Assembly (NCBI GenBank): GCA_038496445.1
Contig: JALMLS010000630.1
Location: 1-20,743, forward strand
Source of the DNA: Trichosphaerium sp. ATCC 40318
Taxonomy: Eukaryota > Discosea > Flabellinia > Trichosidae
Reading direction: 5' to 3'
Length of the DNA: 20,743 bases
Shown: in pieces, positions 1 through 10,547 of the stretch
Position numbering within the stretch: the first letter of the stretch is position 1
How the letters are laid out: every line of letters starts with the position of its first letter
Position numbers and translations under genes: made by a program
The notes under the pieces: generated by a model
The model's input: only the letters and a program-made list of their open reading frames with translations
Databases searched by the model: none
Told to the model about the DNA's origin: nothing

Positions 1-3000
1 ACAAAAAACACTTACCTTGAATGTCTACGCTATTGCCTGAAATTGTCACAGAATTCTTTACAGTCAAACATCCATTGGATAATATTTTAGATCCTCCAGC
101 GATTGCAGCAGGTAGTGATAATGTATCAGCAACCAATCCATCACCACCCATGTCCAATGTACCTTGCATCCAACTTAAATCGCCAACTTCAAAAGAAGTT
201 CCACTTCGTTTTGTGGCGCTCTTTACTAGTTGAACAGTTGCATTGCCATTACAGGTAATCGCTGAAATCTTTGGTACTCCCTAACCACATTAGTCAAAGA
301 AGCAAATTCCTAGTTCAAATAAAGTGTACCTCTAATATACGCAAAATGCTGTTACCTTTACTTCGAAGTTAGTACACAAAAAAAAAAGTTGACAAAAAAA
401 CAATTCACCTGTTGCTACTACGCTTCCATCAATACTTGATACTCCCTCAACTGATAGAGTACCACCTGATATAACAATAGAACTATTAAGAGAAATACTG
501 GTTCCTCTTAATACAAGAATGCCTCTTTTAATCTCAATACTACCAGCAATGTCCAACGTGCCGGTTCCTATTTTTCGAAGAGAAAAATAAGAAAAAAGGT
601 TTGTTTCTTCTATCTGTCTGTCTTACCTGTTAAAATAGCTTCAGCCGTATCTTCAGGCATATCAATGATTATGTTATTGATAGACAAGGATGATCCTTCA
701 CCAACTGAAATAGTACCACCACTAGCTCCGTTATACACAAGTGTATCAGAAACAGCCAATGAGCTTCCTAATAAAACATCATTAGGCGATTTTGCCGTAC
801 TTGATTTTGAATAAGTTGGAGACGTTAATTCGCCGTAAAAAAATAGTACACAACATCTTTGGAGAGTATTCATATTTTTTATCACGTACGAAAACTTGAT
901 TCAAAAAAAAATACAGTGAAAAATCAAGTTCTTTTTAAAATCTTTACTATTGTTACGTACGTGTTATATCAACCGATCCAGACGTTACTGTCATATTATT
1001 TAATCCTGATGTTATATCTATAATAGATACAGGCGAAGAAGAATTGTTTGAACTAATCACAAGGCCCTACAACGAAGAACAGGTTAGATGACTTTTAAAA
1101 AAAAAACACTTTCTATAACGGCTTTCATTTGCCATTTTCTTTGTTCGTACATTCATGGTGATAGGGACAGAAGCCATCAAGGATCCTCCTGATAATATAA
1201 CATTCGCTGTAGAAACTTGATCTGCTGAAGTGTAAAGAAAGCTAGCTCCAGCAGATTCTACGTTCAACCTCCGCTCAATCGTATGTGCACTAAAGTCCAT
1301 GTCACCTGATTCGATAGTGAGGGTCCCGTTTCCCGTTACTTGTAAAGGTGTAACAACCTGTATCATCATTAATGTGATTATTCGTTACTGAGAGTAAGGA
1401 AGTTTAGGGTAGTATCAAACAACTCAGTAAGATGTTTTTTGAGTACAAAACAAAAACGTGATAAAATAATTTGTCATGCGCACTCTTGCTATAATCAGGT
1501 TGCCTCCTTCTTCGAGTGTATGACTATTTCCAAAATCATAATCATCAACCCTTAAAGTACCTCCATTTTTTAGAATTAAAACACCAATATTACTTGTTAG
1601 AGTAGTGGCAAAGACCTGTCATTTCTGAATTAGTAAAGTACAATGAAAAAAAGAATAAAAACAGTTGTTCTATGAGGCTTTTCTTACTGTTGATGGTCCG
1701 TAAATTGATATAATACCCGCATCCGCGTTAAACATACTGAAGCTCATTTCTTCGGCAAATATTAAGGAAATAGTGCCTAAGTAAAAGTCATAAACAAAAT
1801 AATCTTGAAGCCACAAAAAAAACAAAACTTTTACAAAACATAGGAATTTAAAAAAACGCATGGTACAGTTCTATTCGTTCGTTCTTATTTTTTTGTTCCT
1901 TGCCTAACCCCACAGAAATGCCTGTGTGTTTTATTTTGGCAAAACAAACAGTTGTTTTCATGCGGAAAAGTAAGAATTTTTAACGAATAGAACCGTATCG
2001 ATATAAATACTTTTTTACGCTTTTCTTGATTTACGCTATCTTACCTCGTCTCGTAATTAAAACTGGATTACTAGTCCACGTTACATCCCATCTCATTTCT
2101 ACTCTATCTTGTAAAGAAACATTTGTAGCTTCGTATCTTGATGTCTCAGAAAATGTAACATTACAATCTGAAAACTGCACATCACCACCTCCAAGAATTG
2201 AACCACTAATAATAACTTTTGGTATGAACGTTGAAGCTGAGGCAGGTGATCCCTAAAAGACGATTTGTTTATAAGTGATACGAGAACTTTCTAGTTTCTT
2301 GTAAACTTACATCTACCACCATCTCGTTGTTATTCATTTGAACAGTTCCTTCAAGTCGAAGAGAAGCAATACTTGAAAACCGAAGTATTCCTACAAAGAA
2401 AAAAATAAGAAAACGAGTGGTTATCACTTCAAAAGAAAGCAAATCCAAGTTCATTGTTTTGAACCAGTCAAATATGTGTATACACTTACCGTTCATTCCT
2501 ATTGAAGCAACGCCTGTGTGCACTAAATTAACAATTACAGCGTCTTCTCGATTTTGAGAATCAGAAGACGTTGCGCGGATCTCAAGGATACTGTCCTGGA
2601 CAGTAATCGCTTCAACGTTAACATTGTAGGTTTGCAATGCTGTAATACCAGTCAGGCCGTCGAAGTTGATCGAATCTTGTAAACCAGTCTGTTCATTAGC
2701 GTTGACTTCAGCAATGCTGTATAAAGTAGTTAGAAAATCTAGTTGTTTCATGCTTCACAATCCAAAAAATAACACAAAGTGTTTCACTAGTACTCTCAAC
2801 GCCAAGACGTCCAACATGACTTTTTTTGAATCAGCCTGAGTTGGTAGTACTATGCTAAACACTGAAAGCAAAAAATATCCAACACTCGCTTTGTAAAAGC
2901 AAAATAAAAGTCAAAGTAAAAAACAGTAGCGCTTCGATTTTGGTTAAATGTAAAATGAACAAAAATTATGTAAACGTACTTCAATGTTATTGTATTTTCG

Positions 3001-3866
3001 TTAAACAGCATGTCTAGAACAGGAGAATTTCCACTAGGGTCTGGTTTAAATATCACAGATAAAGGAGCCTCAAACGCGACGGATCGAACCAGTACTCGTC
3101 CGCCTACAGTAAACTCAAGAGCTGTGTTTGAACCATAGTTTGCTCTATAAAAAAAAACCTGTTGAGTTCCCCACAGAGTTTCACTTTGAAACTTACTCGA
3201 TTAACTCTAATATTTTACCCAGTGAACTTGCAGGGAATAAGAACGAAGTTTTATCAGCGTTGGAAGTTAATCTACACATATTAGACTTTTTGTTGAACCA
3301 CAATTTTATCATCGATTTCATACCTTGTCTTGAAACCGAACGATTGTGCACCTGAAAGTACAAAGTTTATATCAGCGCCATTAGGGATATTTACAGTATT
3401 CCATTCATAATGATTTCCTGCGACTAATCCAATGGCACCATTTTCCAGACCTATTTTTTTTTGGGTTTATTTCAATCCAAACATAAAGTGATTTTTTTTT
3501 TTTTTCTGACAAAAAAATACCTGTATCATTGAAAAGGAGTGTAGCTGTGGTATCTGATGTGAAAACTATATCGTCCATTATCTCAGGGAGTGTTTGATCT
3601 CCATCTACTACCCAATTCGCGACCTACGCAAGAAGAAACGGATGTTAGTGTTAAATACTTGTTTGGTTATTTTTTTGTGGTTTTTTGAAACGGAAACGTA
3701 CAGCGTCTACACTACCCTCTGATACTCCGCTATTCCACGTAAACTCTCTTGCCCGTGTGGCTTGTAATAAGCATAGAATAACTACTTTCTATTTACATCT
3801 CGCAGCGCTGATAATTTTTCTTTTTTTATAAACTGTACCTAAAGCCACTATCGAAGTACGAAACAT
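1..3866 (-). CDS. large secreted beta-helix/adhesin-like repeat protein, 5' part (3' end outside window)
   Basis: I could assemble 17 exons on the minus strand with conserved GT-AG borders and consistent phase: 3866-3839, 3760-3702, 3623-3521, 3450-3324, 3271-3197, 3144-2980, 2854-2801, 2716-2490, 2390-2311, 2252-2045, 1776-1688, 1615-1484, 1357-1151, 1066-957, 799-627, 567-409 and 276-16. Together they code at least 752 residues and the gene continues past base 1. The start ATG opens a short, weakly hydrophobic leader (MFRTSIVALA), possibly a signal peptide. The body is a series of short strands with SGGTLSV, SGGSL, NGGTLRV, GGTISV and NGTLTI motifs, the pattern of right-handed beta-helix surface proteins and adhesins. 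It has many N-x-S/T sites and few Cys, which suggests an extracellular location. No known domain was recognised. The weakest junction is the donor at 2800 (GC|GTTGAG). The 268-nt intron 2044-1777 is lengthened by a MITE. Confidence 0.72.
1866..1995. mobile_element. 130-bp Tc1/mariner-type MITE inside an intron
   Basis: The ends form 14-bp inverted repeats, CAGTTCTATTCGTT on the left against the complement of AACGAATAGAACCG on the right, with one mismatch. The element is flanked by TA on both sides (1864-1865 and 1996-1997), the target duplication of Tc1/mariner elements. The inverted match continues imperfectly inward (CGTTCTTA and TAAGAA). It lies in the longest intron of the surface-protein gene; without it and one TA that intron would be about 136 nt. 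No coding capacity is seen, so it would be non-autonomous. Confidence 0.6.
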
Positions 3867-4679
3867 CACGTGCGTATGCCTGTTGGTTTATTTTTACTCT
3901 ACTAAAAATTATGTTAAATAGCTCTTTTATTGTCTGTACCTCGTAGTGCTCTATGTATTACTTATTAATACTGGAGAAGCGCGGTGAATAGAAACAACTT
4001 GCGTGATAATAAGTGTGCACAAAACTGGTTCAAACTACTTAACGAAAAAAAAAATCGGAATCCACCGCCTGGTTGTTTATTTTGGAATAATGTAAATCAC
4101 GTGGGCTTTTTTTGTTTTTATTTTTGGAGACTTTTGGTTACTGCCAAACCGCTTTTTGGTGTCGATGCAGTAACGACTCTCAAAAAAGATCAAGCTTAAA
4201 AGGTCTTAAACAGTTCAACAGCTGTACAGCGATAATTACTCTAACTGAACTCTGTCACCAAGTCCAAGGTTAGTACTTATAAAACTGGGCAACAGAAGGG
4301 CGGTACAACGTTTTGGTTAGTCTATTTCTGTATTAAGCCTAAAGAAAACACGTGGTGTAGAACGCAATGTAGCACAGCTACGGCCACACTTTGATTCGTT
4401 CGCTTTAAAGTCACATGACATTTTGTAGTTTAGGCGATGTCAAGACTAGCCTGGGGTACTTGAAACCCATCTATCGTAATACAGGAGCTCTTGATTGTTC
4501 AGATAAATTCATTTTTTGATACTTTAAAAAAATGGCTTCACGTGTTTTAGATCTAACACTACTCAGCCGTGGCGTAAAGTTCGAAATTAATTAGTTTGAC
4601 TTATATAATTTGTTTGAAAAAATAAAAGTAGTAACTGGTATATTGAGCAGCACCAGTCGAATAATACAATTTAAACACT
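3867..4679. promoter_or_regulatory. divergent intergenic region with four CACGTG boxes
   Basis: This is the shared upstream region of the leftward surface-protein gene and the rightward carrier gene. It contains CACGTG at 3867-3872 (directly next to the leftward ATG), 4098-4103, 4349-4354 and 4539-4544. CACGTG is the E-box bound by bHLH factors such as fungal Cbf1. An AT-rich stretch with TATATAA near 4600 could serve the carrier promoter. The open frame at 3984-4199 has no ATG start and no recognisable content, so I treat the region as non-coding. Confidence 0.4.
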
Positions 4680-6364
4680 ATGAGCTACTTAGAGAATCAA
4701 ATACGCGAAACAATCGGTGGTAGCGGCGGAGGCGTTGCTATTGTTCTTGTGGGACATCCACTAGGTATGTTGTGTGTATTGGTAGCGTACTAAGCGCTTT
4801 AGATACAATCAAAGTAAGAATGCAAACTATGAAAGTAATTCAAGGTACAACGACGGAAACGTACCAACTATGCTAAAATAGCGTCGAATAGGGCAAGCAC
4901 CGCCTTACAAGAGCACCCTTGATTGTGCACTGAAAATGATGTCCCGAGAAGGCCCTTGGAGTTTGTACAAAGGGTGCGTAGATAGTTAAAACCTTTATGA
5001 AATTACCGAACACTAAAATTAGTTTCAACCCGACCGTTATGCGCTTAAAACCTTTCCTACGCTTCATTGTTGCGCTGTAGCGCTTTCTATCGCTCACGCG
5101 TTTATCTCTAAAACTTTACGTTTAATCGCCCTAAAAACTACTCCTTTCTGCTCTAAAACAAATTCCTTTGCGTGTGCAACGAAGGAAAACGAAACTGTTA
5201 TTGAGACGTCATCGCTCACTGAAATCTAGAGTTACAGCTCCGCTACTAGGTGTAACTCCTATGTACTCTCTATGCTTCTTTGGCTACGGTATCGGCAAAT
5301 CAATTTTCACAACTGAGGATAACTTTAAAAACTTGGATTTACTACCAATCGCATTAGCAGGTACGCTTGTACACTCCAAGAACGAAAATAACGCATTTGC
5401 GGCTCATACTCAGATTCTTCAGAAAAATAACGTTTTGCGTTTAACGTCGTTTAAAACGGCTCAATGTCAATATCTTGTGTTAAACGAGCGTAGGTGCTAC
5501 CTCTGGGCTATTTACAACACCTATATTGGCTCCTTTAGAGCGCGTGAAATGTATCCTTCAGACACAAACTGCAAATCTTAAACCAGGCGAAAAACCAAGA
5601 TTTAAGGGCGTTCCAGATCTTGGCATGCATCTATGGAAGACTGGAGGTACGGCTGGCGTATTTGTGTTGCCTCAAGAGGCTCATAAAGACTATTTTTCTC
5701 TGAGTGGAATTTTTTTTGTTTCATTTGTACTTTGGCAGGTGTACTTAAATTTCTTGCCAATTAGGACTCGAGTCTATCAATCGTGGATTTTCTGCAACTA
5801 TGTTACGTGATTGTGTAGCGTCCATGGCATATTTTGCTGGATATGAATGGTTCAAGAGCACTTTACAAGTAAATGGTAAGCTTGAAGAATTATTAATTCC
5901 AACGAAAGAAATATTTACAGTTGTGTAGACCAGACTTCTTGGGGACAACGTACATGGAGAACTCTTGTAGCTGGTGGTATGGCTGGTGTACTCAACTGGC
6001 TTCCAGCAATCCCTATAGACACTTTAAAGGTAAGAAAAATTTGTTTAAGAAACGCTTGCGGATCATTGCGTTTGCGTGGTGGTAACAGTTTTCTAGTCCC
6101 GCTTACAAACGGCTCCTGATGGAAAATATCCAAATGGTATCAGATCCGTGTTTATGGAGATTTACAGAGCTGAAGGTATTCTTCTTGTAGACGAAATAAT
6201 CATTTCTCATTTTTTTCGTAGGTATGAATACTTTCGCCACTTTGTACAGAGGATTTGGACCTGTAATGATCCGTGCTTTCCCAGCAAACGCTGCATGCTT
6301 CTTAGGTTACGAAACGACAAAACAAATATTAGAAATGTTCTGGGCTAGGAAACAGCTTGAGTAA
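4680..6364 (+). CDS. mitochondrial carrier, carnitine/acylcarnitine translocase type (SLC25 family)
   Basis: Nine exons give an uninterrupted 308-residue protein: 4680-4764, 4803-4844, 4892-4973, 5230-5360, 5494-5646, 5765-5875, 5929-6029, 6097-6175 and 6222-6364. The length is typical for the family. All three signature motifs P-x-[DE]-x-x-[KR] are present: PLDTIK (residues 27-32), PLERVK and PIDTLK. The matrix-side ends have YEWFK in repeat 2 and YETTK in repeat 3. The C-terminal stretch with [15 protein letters not shown] is characteristic of carnitine/acylcarnitine carriers, which exchange acylcarnitine for carnitine across the inner mitochondrial membrane to feed beta-oxidation. Intron 1 ends with TACTAAG plus 8 nt to the splice site. 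Introns 3 (256 nt) and 4 (133 nt) are longer than the rest. The exact substrate is inferred from the motif and not proven. Confidence 0.9.
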
Positions 6365-6413
6365 TAAGGTCAACAGTATTTTTCAAAAAAAATCAAGTAA
6401 TTCTACAACCAAA

Positions 6414-6419
6414 AATAAA
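6414..6419 (+). terminator. polyadenylation signal AATAAA of the carrier gene
   Basis: AATAAA lies 50 nt after the TAA stop of the carrier gene in an A-rich context, a normal spacing for a eukaryotic poly(A) signal. Confidence 0.5.
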
Positions 6420-6466
6420 TAACCATTATTCAGTAACCTAACGAGAAAGGACAACTCTATTGGTTT

Positions 6467-6480
6467 GTATGCATGCATAC
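6467..6480. repeat. 14-bp perfect palindrome GTATGCATGCATAC
   Basis: This perfect palindrome is the only notable feature of the 245-bp gap 6365-6609 between the carrier and the SET gene. It could be a site for a dimeric DNA-binding protein. The rest of the gap is T-rich sequence leading to the next ATG. Confidence 0.35.
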
Positions 6481-6609
6481 TGTTAAGTAACGCGTATGAG
6501 ACTTATTTTAATGGCTTTATAGGCTTATTTAAAGTTGACAAGGCGTTTTTTTGAAAATGTTTGAGTTTTCTTTTTTGATTGTTTAGCTTTAGTTGTACGT
6601 TAATTGCAC

Positions 6610-8607
6610 ATGCAAGCAGCTAAACTAGCGCGTTCTGTTACCTCTAAGAGCGCTTCGACTCATTTGCGTAAACCTCAGCAAGAAATATACGATTATCTGC
6701 AGAAAACGCCTAATCCTGAATATGACGTTGTTAAAAAGCTTGTAAAGGAAGAAACTAAGGAGTTCAAGGGGTAAGCGTATTAATCGAGCGTAAACTCACA
6801 TATCACTACATAAATGACCTCTCTTCGCGTATTTAATGCATACGGACAAATATAAAAGCGTTTGACTCATAATTTTAGGCTTCTAAGCGACTGGCCTTCA
6901 GAACATGTTTTGACGCCTTTGGAGCTCGTAAAACCAACGTACTCTCGCCATATATCGCTTTTGTTAGAGCATGGCGCCAATCCTCACAAATATCACAAAA
7001 CCAACCCTATACTGTCTGCAATGCCTCACGATGAAGCGTTAAAACCATACGTCGATAACAAAGTTGATTTAACGTTTAAAGAAGACGGTAGAAGCCTTTA
7101 CTTTGTAAGTTTTTTTTTTCTCGAAGTGAAAGTTTATTGAGTGATAGGTTGATTGTGCTTCCTCAAACTTTTCTCAGCTTGGATACGCTAGAGTACCTCT
7201 AGCTCCTGATTCTAAAGGAGATTGGCCTTGGCATGTATGTCCTGGCAGTAGCCTAACAAGACAGTTTAGGTGCAGACATTTCGATTTGTCTTCAAAATCT
7301 CATGAGAACAATACTGTTCTCGACATTGTATTCGCACAGAGCCACTTTTACTCCTCGTTTATGAAGAGTACGTTCATTCTTCGGATTATACCCAATTTTT
7401 TGTCTTATCACGTGATTTAGATTTTTTTGACATGTGGATACCATGGGAATTCACAACGAAGGATCAACCGCTTGCAACATATTTATTGAACAAAGACAAA
7501 GAATCGTTTATTGAAGCTAAAGATCAACTATCTATAGTATCAATATTTAAAATATTCAACGTAGCAAACGCATCCAAGTATTATGGTACTTGTACATCAT
7601 GGAGTCTAATGGTTGCTATGGCGTTAAGAGATAAGACAGCTATTGAGTTTATAAAACCAAATATAACACGTGATATTGTTAAAACTGTTTTACCGAAAAC
7701 AAAGCTGTCACCACTTCATGTTGCTTATATGTCAAATTCAATGGATATCATACCAATAATAGAAGACCTTTCAGATGGTTTTAATGAACCTGACTCTAAA
7801 GGAAATACACCAGATGATTACGCAAGACTTTTTACTGTTGTAAAACCTGATTGTTTTACTGTTTTGTACAAAGGAAAGATTTACGAGATGGATACCCCAG
7901 ATTTTGAGAAATGGACTGGTGTTGAGATTACTTCTTATCCACATATACCTAATGAATTTTCATTTGAAGCAGGAAAGTTTCTTTTCGAACCACCTGAGTA
8001 CGATGAAGAAGTAACAGAAAGTGGATCAGATCATCTTCCTTTTTTTAAAAGTTCTCATGTCGTTGATGCTAAGAATATACTCATTTCTTACATTAATCCT
8101 AAGTTCGAGTTTGGTGCATTTGCCATGAGAAAGCTATCAAAAGGAGATTATGTCTGTTCTTATGGAGGAAAACTTACTCACAAAGACGCTCCTTTCAGAA
8201 TTGACATGATTGAAGAAAAACAATCTTCTTATACTTTTCTTACTGGATCAGATGAGTGGTCTATTGATGGATCATATATGAGATCGCTAGGAGGGTTTAT
8301 TAACCATTCACCAAAACCTAACCTTGAAGTACGTCTTTGAGTCCACAAGCAGTTGAAGCAAATTCCTGTTTTTTTCTCACGTTTAGTATCAGCATCCCTG
8401 AACTTTTTATTTTCTTCTTACTTTTTGTTTTAGACACAGTATGTTTTTGATGGTGGGTTATGTAAGATTTACTTTACTGCAAAGAGAGATATAGAGCCAT
8501 TAGAGCAATTGTATATTGACTATGGCGAGCGTTACTGGAACAAAAACAATATGCCTTCAAAACCAAAGCTACATAAGCTATCACCACACTACCTGGAACA
8601 ATTGTAA
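6610..8607 (+). CDS. ankyrin-repeat SET-domain protein (putative lysine methyltransferase)
   Basis: Five exons, 6610-6770, 6879-7104, 7178-7367, 7421-8328 and 8434-8607, keep one frame and give 552 residues. The N-terminal part carries ankyrin-like units: TPLELVK...LLLEHGANP near residues 66-90, SPLHVAYMSN near 287-296 and GNTPDDYARL near 327. The C-terminal SET domain has the start motif FGAFAMRKLSKGDYVCSYGG from about residue 423, the cofactor motif FINHS (N487-H488-S489) and the end motif DYGERYW with the likely catalytic tyrosine at 525. SET proteins transfer methyl groups from S-adenosylmethionine to lysines of histones or other proteins. No Cys-rich post-SET motif follows. The last intron (8329-8433) cuts the SET domain just after FINHSPKPNLE. 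The substrate is unknown. Confidence 0.85.
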
Positions 8608-8638
8608 AGTATAGCCCAGAAGCTAAGTCATTAAAAAA

Positions 8639-8644
8639 AATAAA
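8639..8644 (+). terminator. polyadenylation signal AATAAA of the SET gene
   Basis: AATAAA is found 32 nt after the stop codon at the end of an A-run. The remaining sequence to 8802 holds nothing else that I recognise. Confidence 0.4.
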
Positions 8645-8802
8645 AGCCTTACAACAGTAAGAGTTGACAACATACAAAATTTATGACAGTATAAATAATA
8701 AGTATTTTACTGACGTTTGAAAAGTGAGGTAGTTGTTTAAGTACGGTAGTATCGTAAACAACATCAGCAAGTAGCAGTTCTATACAAAAGGCAGATTACA
8801 AT

Positions 8803-9417
8803 TCAAAAAGGTTTTGCGTTTATTGAAGTTCCAAAAAAGTGAGTGTATTCAAGTTCTCCATTTTCAAACCATCTTTTGCCTTCACCTTGTACTCTACCTC
8901 CAACGTACATAAACTGGCACATAAGTTGTCCATTAGAGTGCCATTCCTTGAAAGCGCCTTGTCCTTTGCCTTTAACAAATCTAACCTCTTTCTTCAGCTG
9001 GCCACTCTCATACCATTCCTTATCCTCACCATGCCGTTTGTTGTAACCCACATACTTTGCCAACTTAGCTGTCCATTTTCATGCCATTCCTTAAACTCAC
9101 CATTTATTTTACCATTAATCTTAAAGTAATGACTCTTACGTCTTCCACTCTTGTACCACTCTTTATGTAACCCATTCACTACATACAAATGAGTGTGTAC
9201 CTCTCCAGTTTTATACCACTTTATCCAACCCTTTTCTTTTCAAAGTTTCATTAAAGTGAGTATTAATTGCTGCCGTCTTTGATAGAGTGTGAAATTTTGT
9301 AAATGCTTCCCTTGTGAAAGTAGAAATATACTTTTGAAGTTCACGTGGAATATCTAGTAAACCCAAAGAACCATTGTTGTGAGACCTTAAAGAAAATGTC
9401 AGTCTTAGTGGACTGCC
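8803..9417 (-). pseudogene. F-box-like plus MORN-variant repeat gene, broken by frameshifts
   Basis: Reading leftward, the first part (about 9417-9240) encodes an F-box-like segment with LLDIPRELQKYI and a later HFNETLKRKG. It resembles the intact F-box-like gene at 13642 (LLNLPVELQLDI...RFDDKL). It is followed by MORN-variant units (KEWYKSG, GEFKEWHENGQL, DKEWYESGQLKKE, FKEWHSNGQL, KRWFENGELEY). Three reading frames are needed. One shift lies in a purine run near 9229-9243, between the F-box-like part and the first repeat. The other lies near 9062-9068, after NGQLS. No in-frame ATG precedes the F-box-like part; an in-frame TAG lies at 9418-9420. I infer a decaying paralogue. MORN-variant units of this kind are also common in giant viruses of amoebae, usually with unknown function. 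Confidence 0.7.
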
Positions 9418-9420
9418 CTA

Positions 9421-9767
9421 GCTATGCATCTTTCTACGAATTCTATTTTTTCGAATTTTTGTATTCGGAAAATTCGGAAAAAACTATGGCCCCGTCTTAA
9501 CCAAGGTACATTAAAACGAATAATTGTTCAAATAGGCTATGGATTAAATATTGTATGTAAGAAAACCACTTGTGATTATTACCGTACATGACAATAGCGT
9601 ATTCAGATCAAAAGCTAAATATTTATCCAACCTTTAGCTTTGAAAGTTGTAATAGTACGCTTTTTATCTTCTTCCAGTTGCTGTTGTAGTTTAACGCGAA
9701 TATATAGTGTAACAATTACCACACGTGCGATGAATTCAGCTTTGACAAAAAAACGTGGTTGAAGTAT
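9421..9767. other. intergenic, no gene seen
   Basis: AT-rich sequence without convincing coding or splice signals. It contains one CACGTG at 9722-9727 and a direct repeat of TTCGGAAAA near 9464-9481. Confidence 0.4.
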
Positions 9768-10355
9768 TTAAGGCACATGCAATGTTTCGTCAAAGCTTCC
9801 GTGGCAGCCCTCAAACCCTGGCAAGTGCCCTTCACTTAACAGCGCATGCCAGTAATGTTGTACTGAAGTCACGAGTTCGTTACTTACCCTATACAAATGG
9901 TCCATGGCCACATGTGTAGTTAATAAACCATCAGCTATTGTCTCATTTTGTCCCATTTTTTTGTACAGGAAATCAATCAAATGTTTATCAGTTCTTGCAG
10001 AAATATTCTTATTTTTCTTCCAGAAACCATCACATCTTCCAGAATTTCCCGTAATTCCCGATTTCCAGAAGTTTCCTGTAATTGGAAACCTATGCATCTC
10101 CACAAAAATGTGTGAAGTTTTCATCAAGGCGAGTATTATTTTTAAGGCAGATGGAGCAGTGGGCGTCTGGGTATTTGATTGGTTAACTATTTGGCACATA
10201 CTTGAAGTGCCTTTAGTAATGCTGCGTTTGAGTTGGCGTTCATTGAGTGGAGGGTGTTGGTACGTACTCTTAGGAGGCAGCTGCATATGTTGTTGTATAT
10301 TTGGACAGCAAAGGTACCACGTTGAACTTTTTGTTGAAGCAGTAGTGAGAAACAC
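9768..10355 (-). CDS. unrecognised minus-strand open frame, perhaps one or more exons of an unknown gene
   Basis: An open frame of about 195 codons without an ATG at its 5' end (it opens with GTG, preceded by an in-frame TGA), so if real it must be an internal or spliced exon. The best-looking part contains ARTDKHLIDFLYKKMG and ends LLTTHVAMDHLYR, followed by a strong donor (AGG|GTAAGT, about 9885-9895). An acceptor TTGCCAG some 70 nt further on would continue a plausible helix-rich tail. Another frame just upstream (GNRELREILEDV) also looks coding-like, so a frameshift or unrecognised intron is possible. I do not recognise the family. The opposite strand also has a 159-codon frame, which lowers confidence. 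Confidence 0.25.
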   Translation of the reverse strand: MFLTTASTKSSTWYLCCPNIQQHMQLPPKSTYQHPPLNERQLKRSITKGTSSMCQIVNQSNTQTPTAPSALKIILALMKTSHIFVEMHRFPITGNFWKSGITGNSGRCDGFWKKNKNISARTDKHLIDFLYKKMGQNETIADGLLTTHVAMDHLYRVSNELVTSVQHYWHALLSEGHLPGFEGCHGSFDETLHVP

Positions 10356-10547
10356 TGTGCATTGTTCGTATCAAAGGGAATGACTAGTCGAGAGGCAAAG
10401 TACAAGCTTTTCCAAGAGTAAAAACTTCCAAATAATCTTTGCGTGTGACTTTAAGTGTTACAAACATGTGTTGGAAACGTGACACCTACATTGAGCAAAC
10501 TAGAACAAATTAAAAACATTCAAACGTTTTCCTCAGTTTTACAGCGT

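Noticed and set aside
3984-4199. 71-codon plus-strand frame in the divergent intergenic region
   Set aside because: It opens with GTG, has no recognisable domain and odd low-complexity content; it is best explained as chance.
5647-5764. A missing segment in the second repeat of the carrier at this intron
   Set aside because: With the splice GGAG|GT...TTAG|GACTCG the protein reads [17 protein letters not shown], which aligns without gap to the usual family pattern, so nothing is missing.
8839-9129. Plus-strand frames opposite the MORN-variant pseudogene
   Set aside because: They are antisense shadows: the minus strand carries clear repeated W-x-x-N-G-Q-L units.
9904-10383. 159-codon plus-strand frame
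   Set aside because: No domain, and it overlaps the minus frame that has a strong splice donor and more coding-like sequence; at most one is real, and neither is firmly supported.
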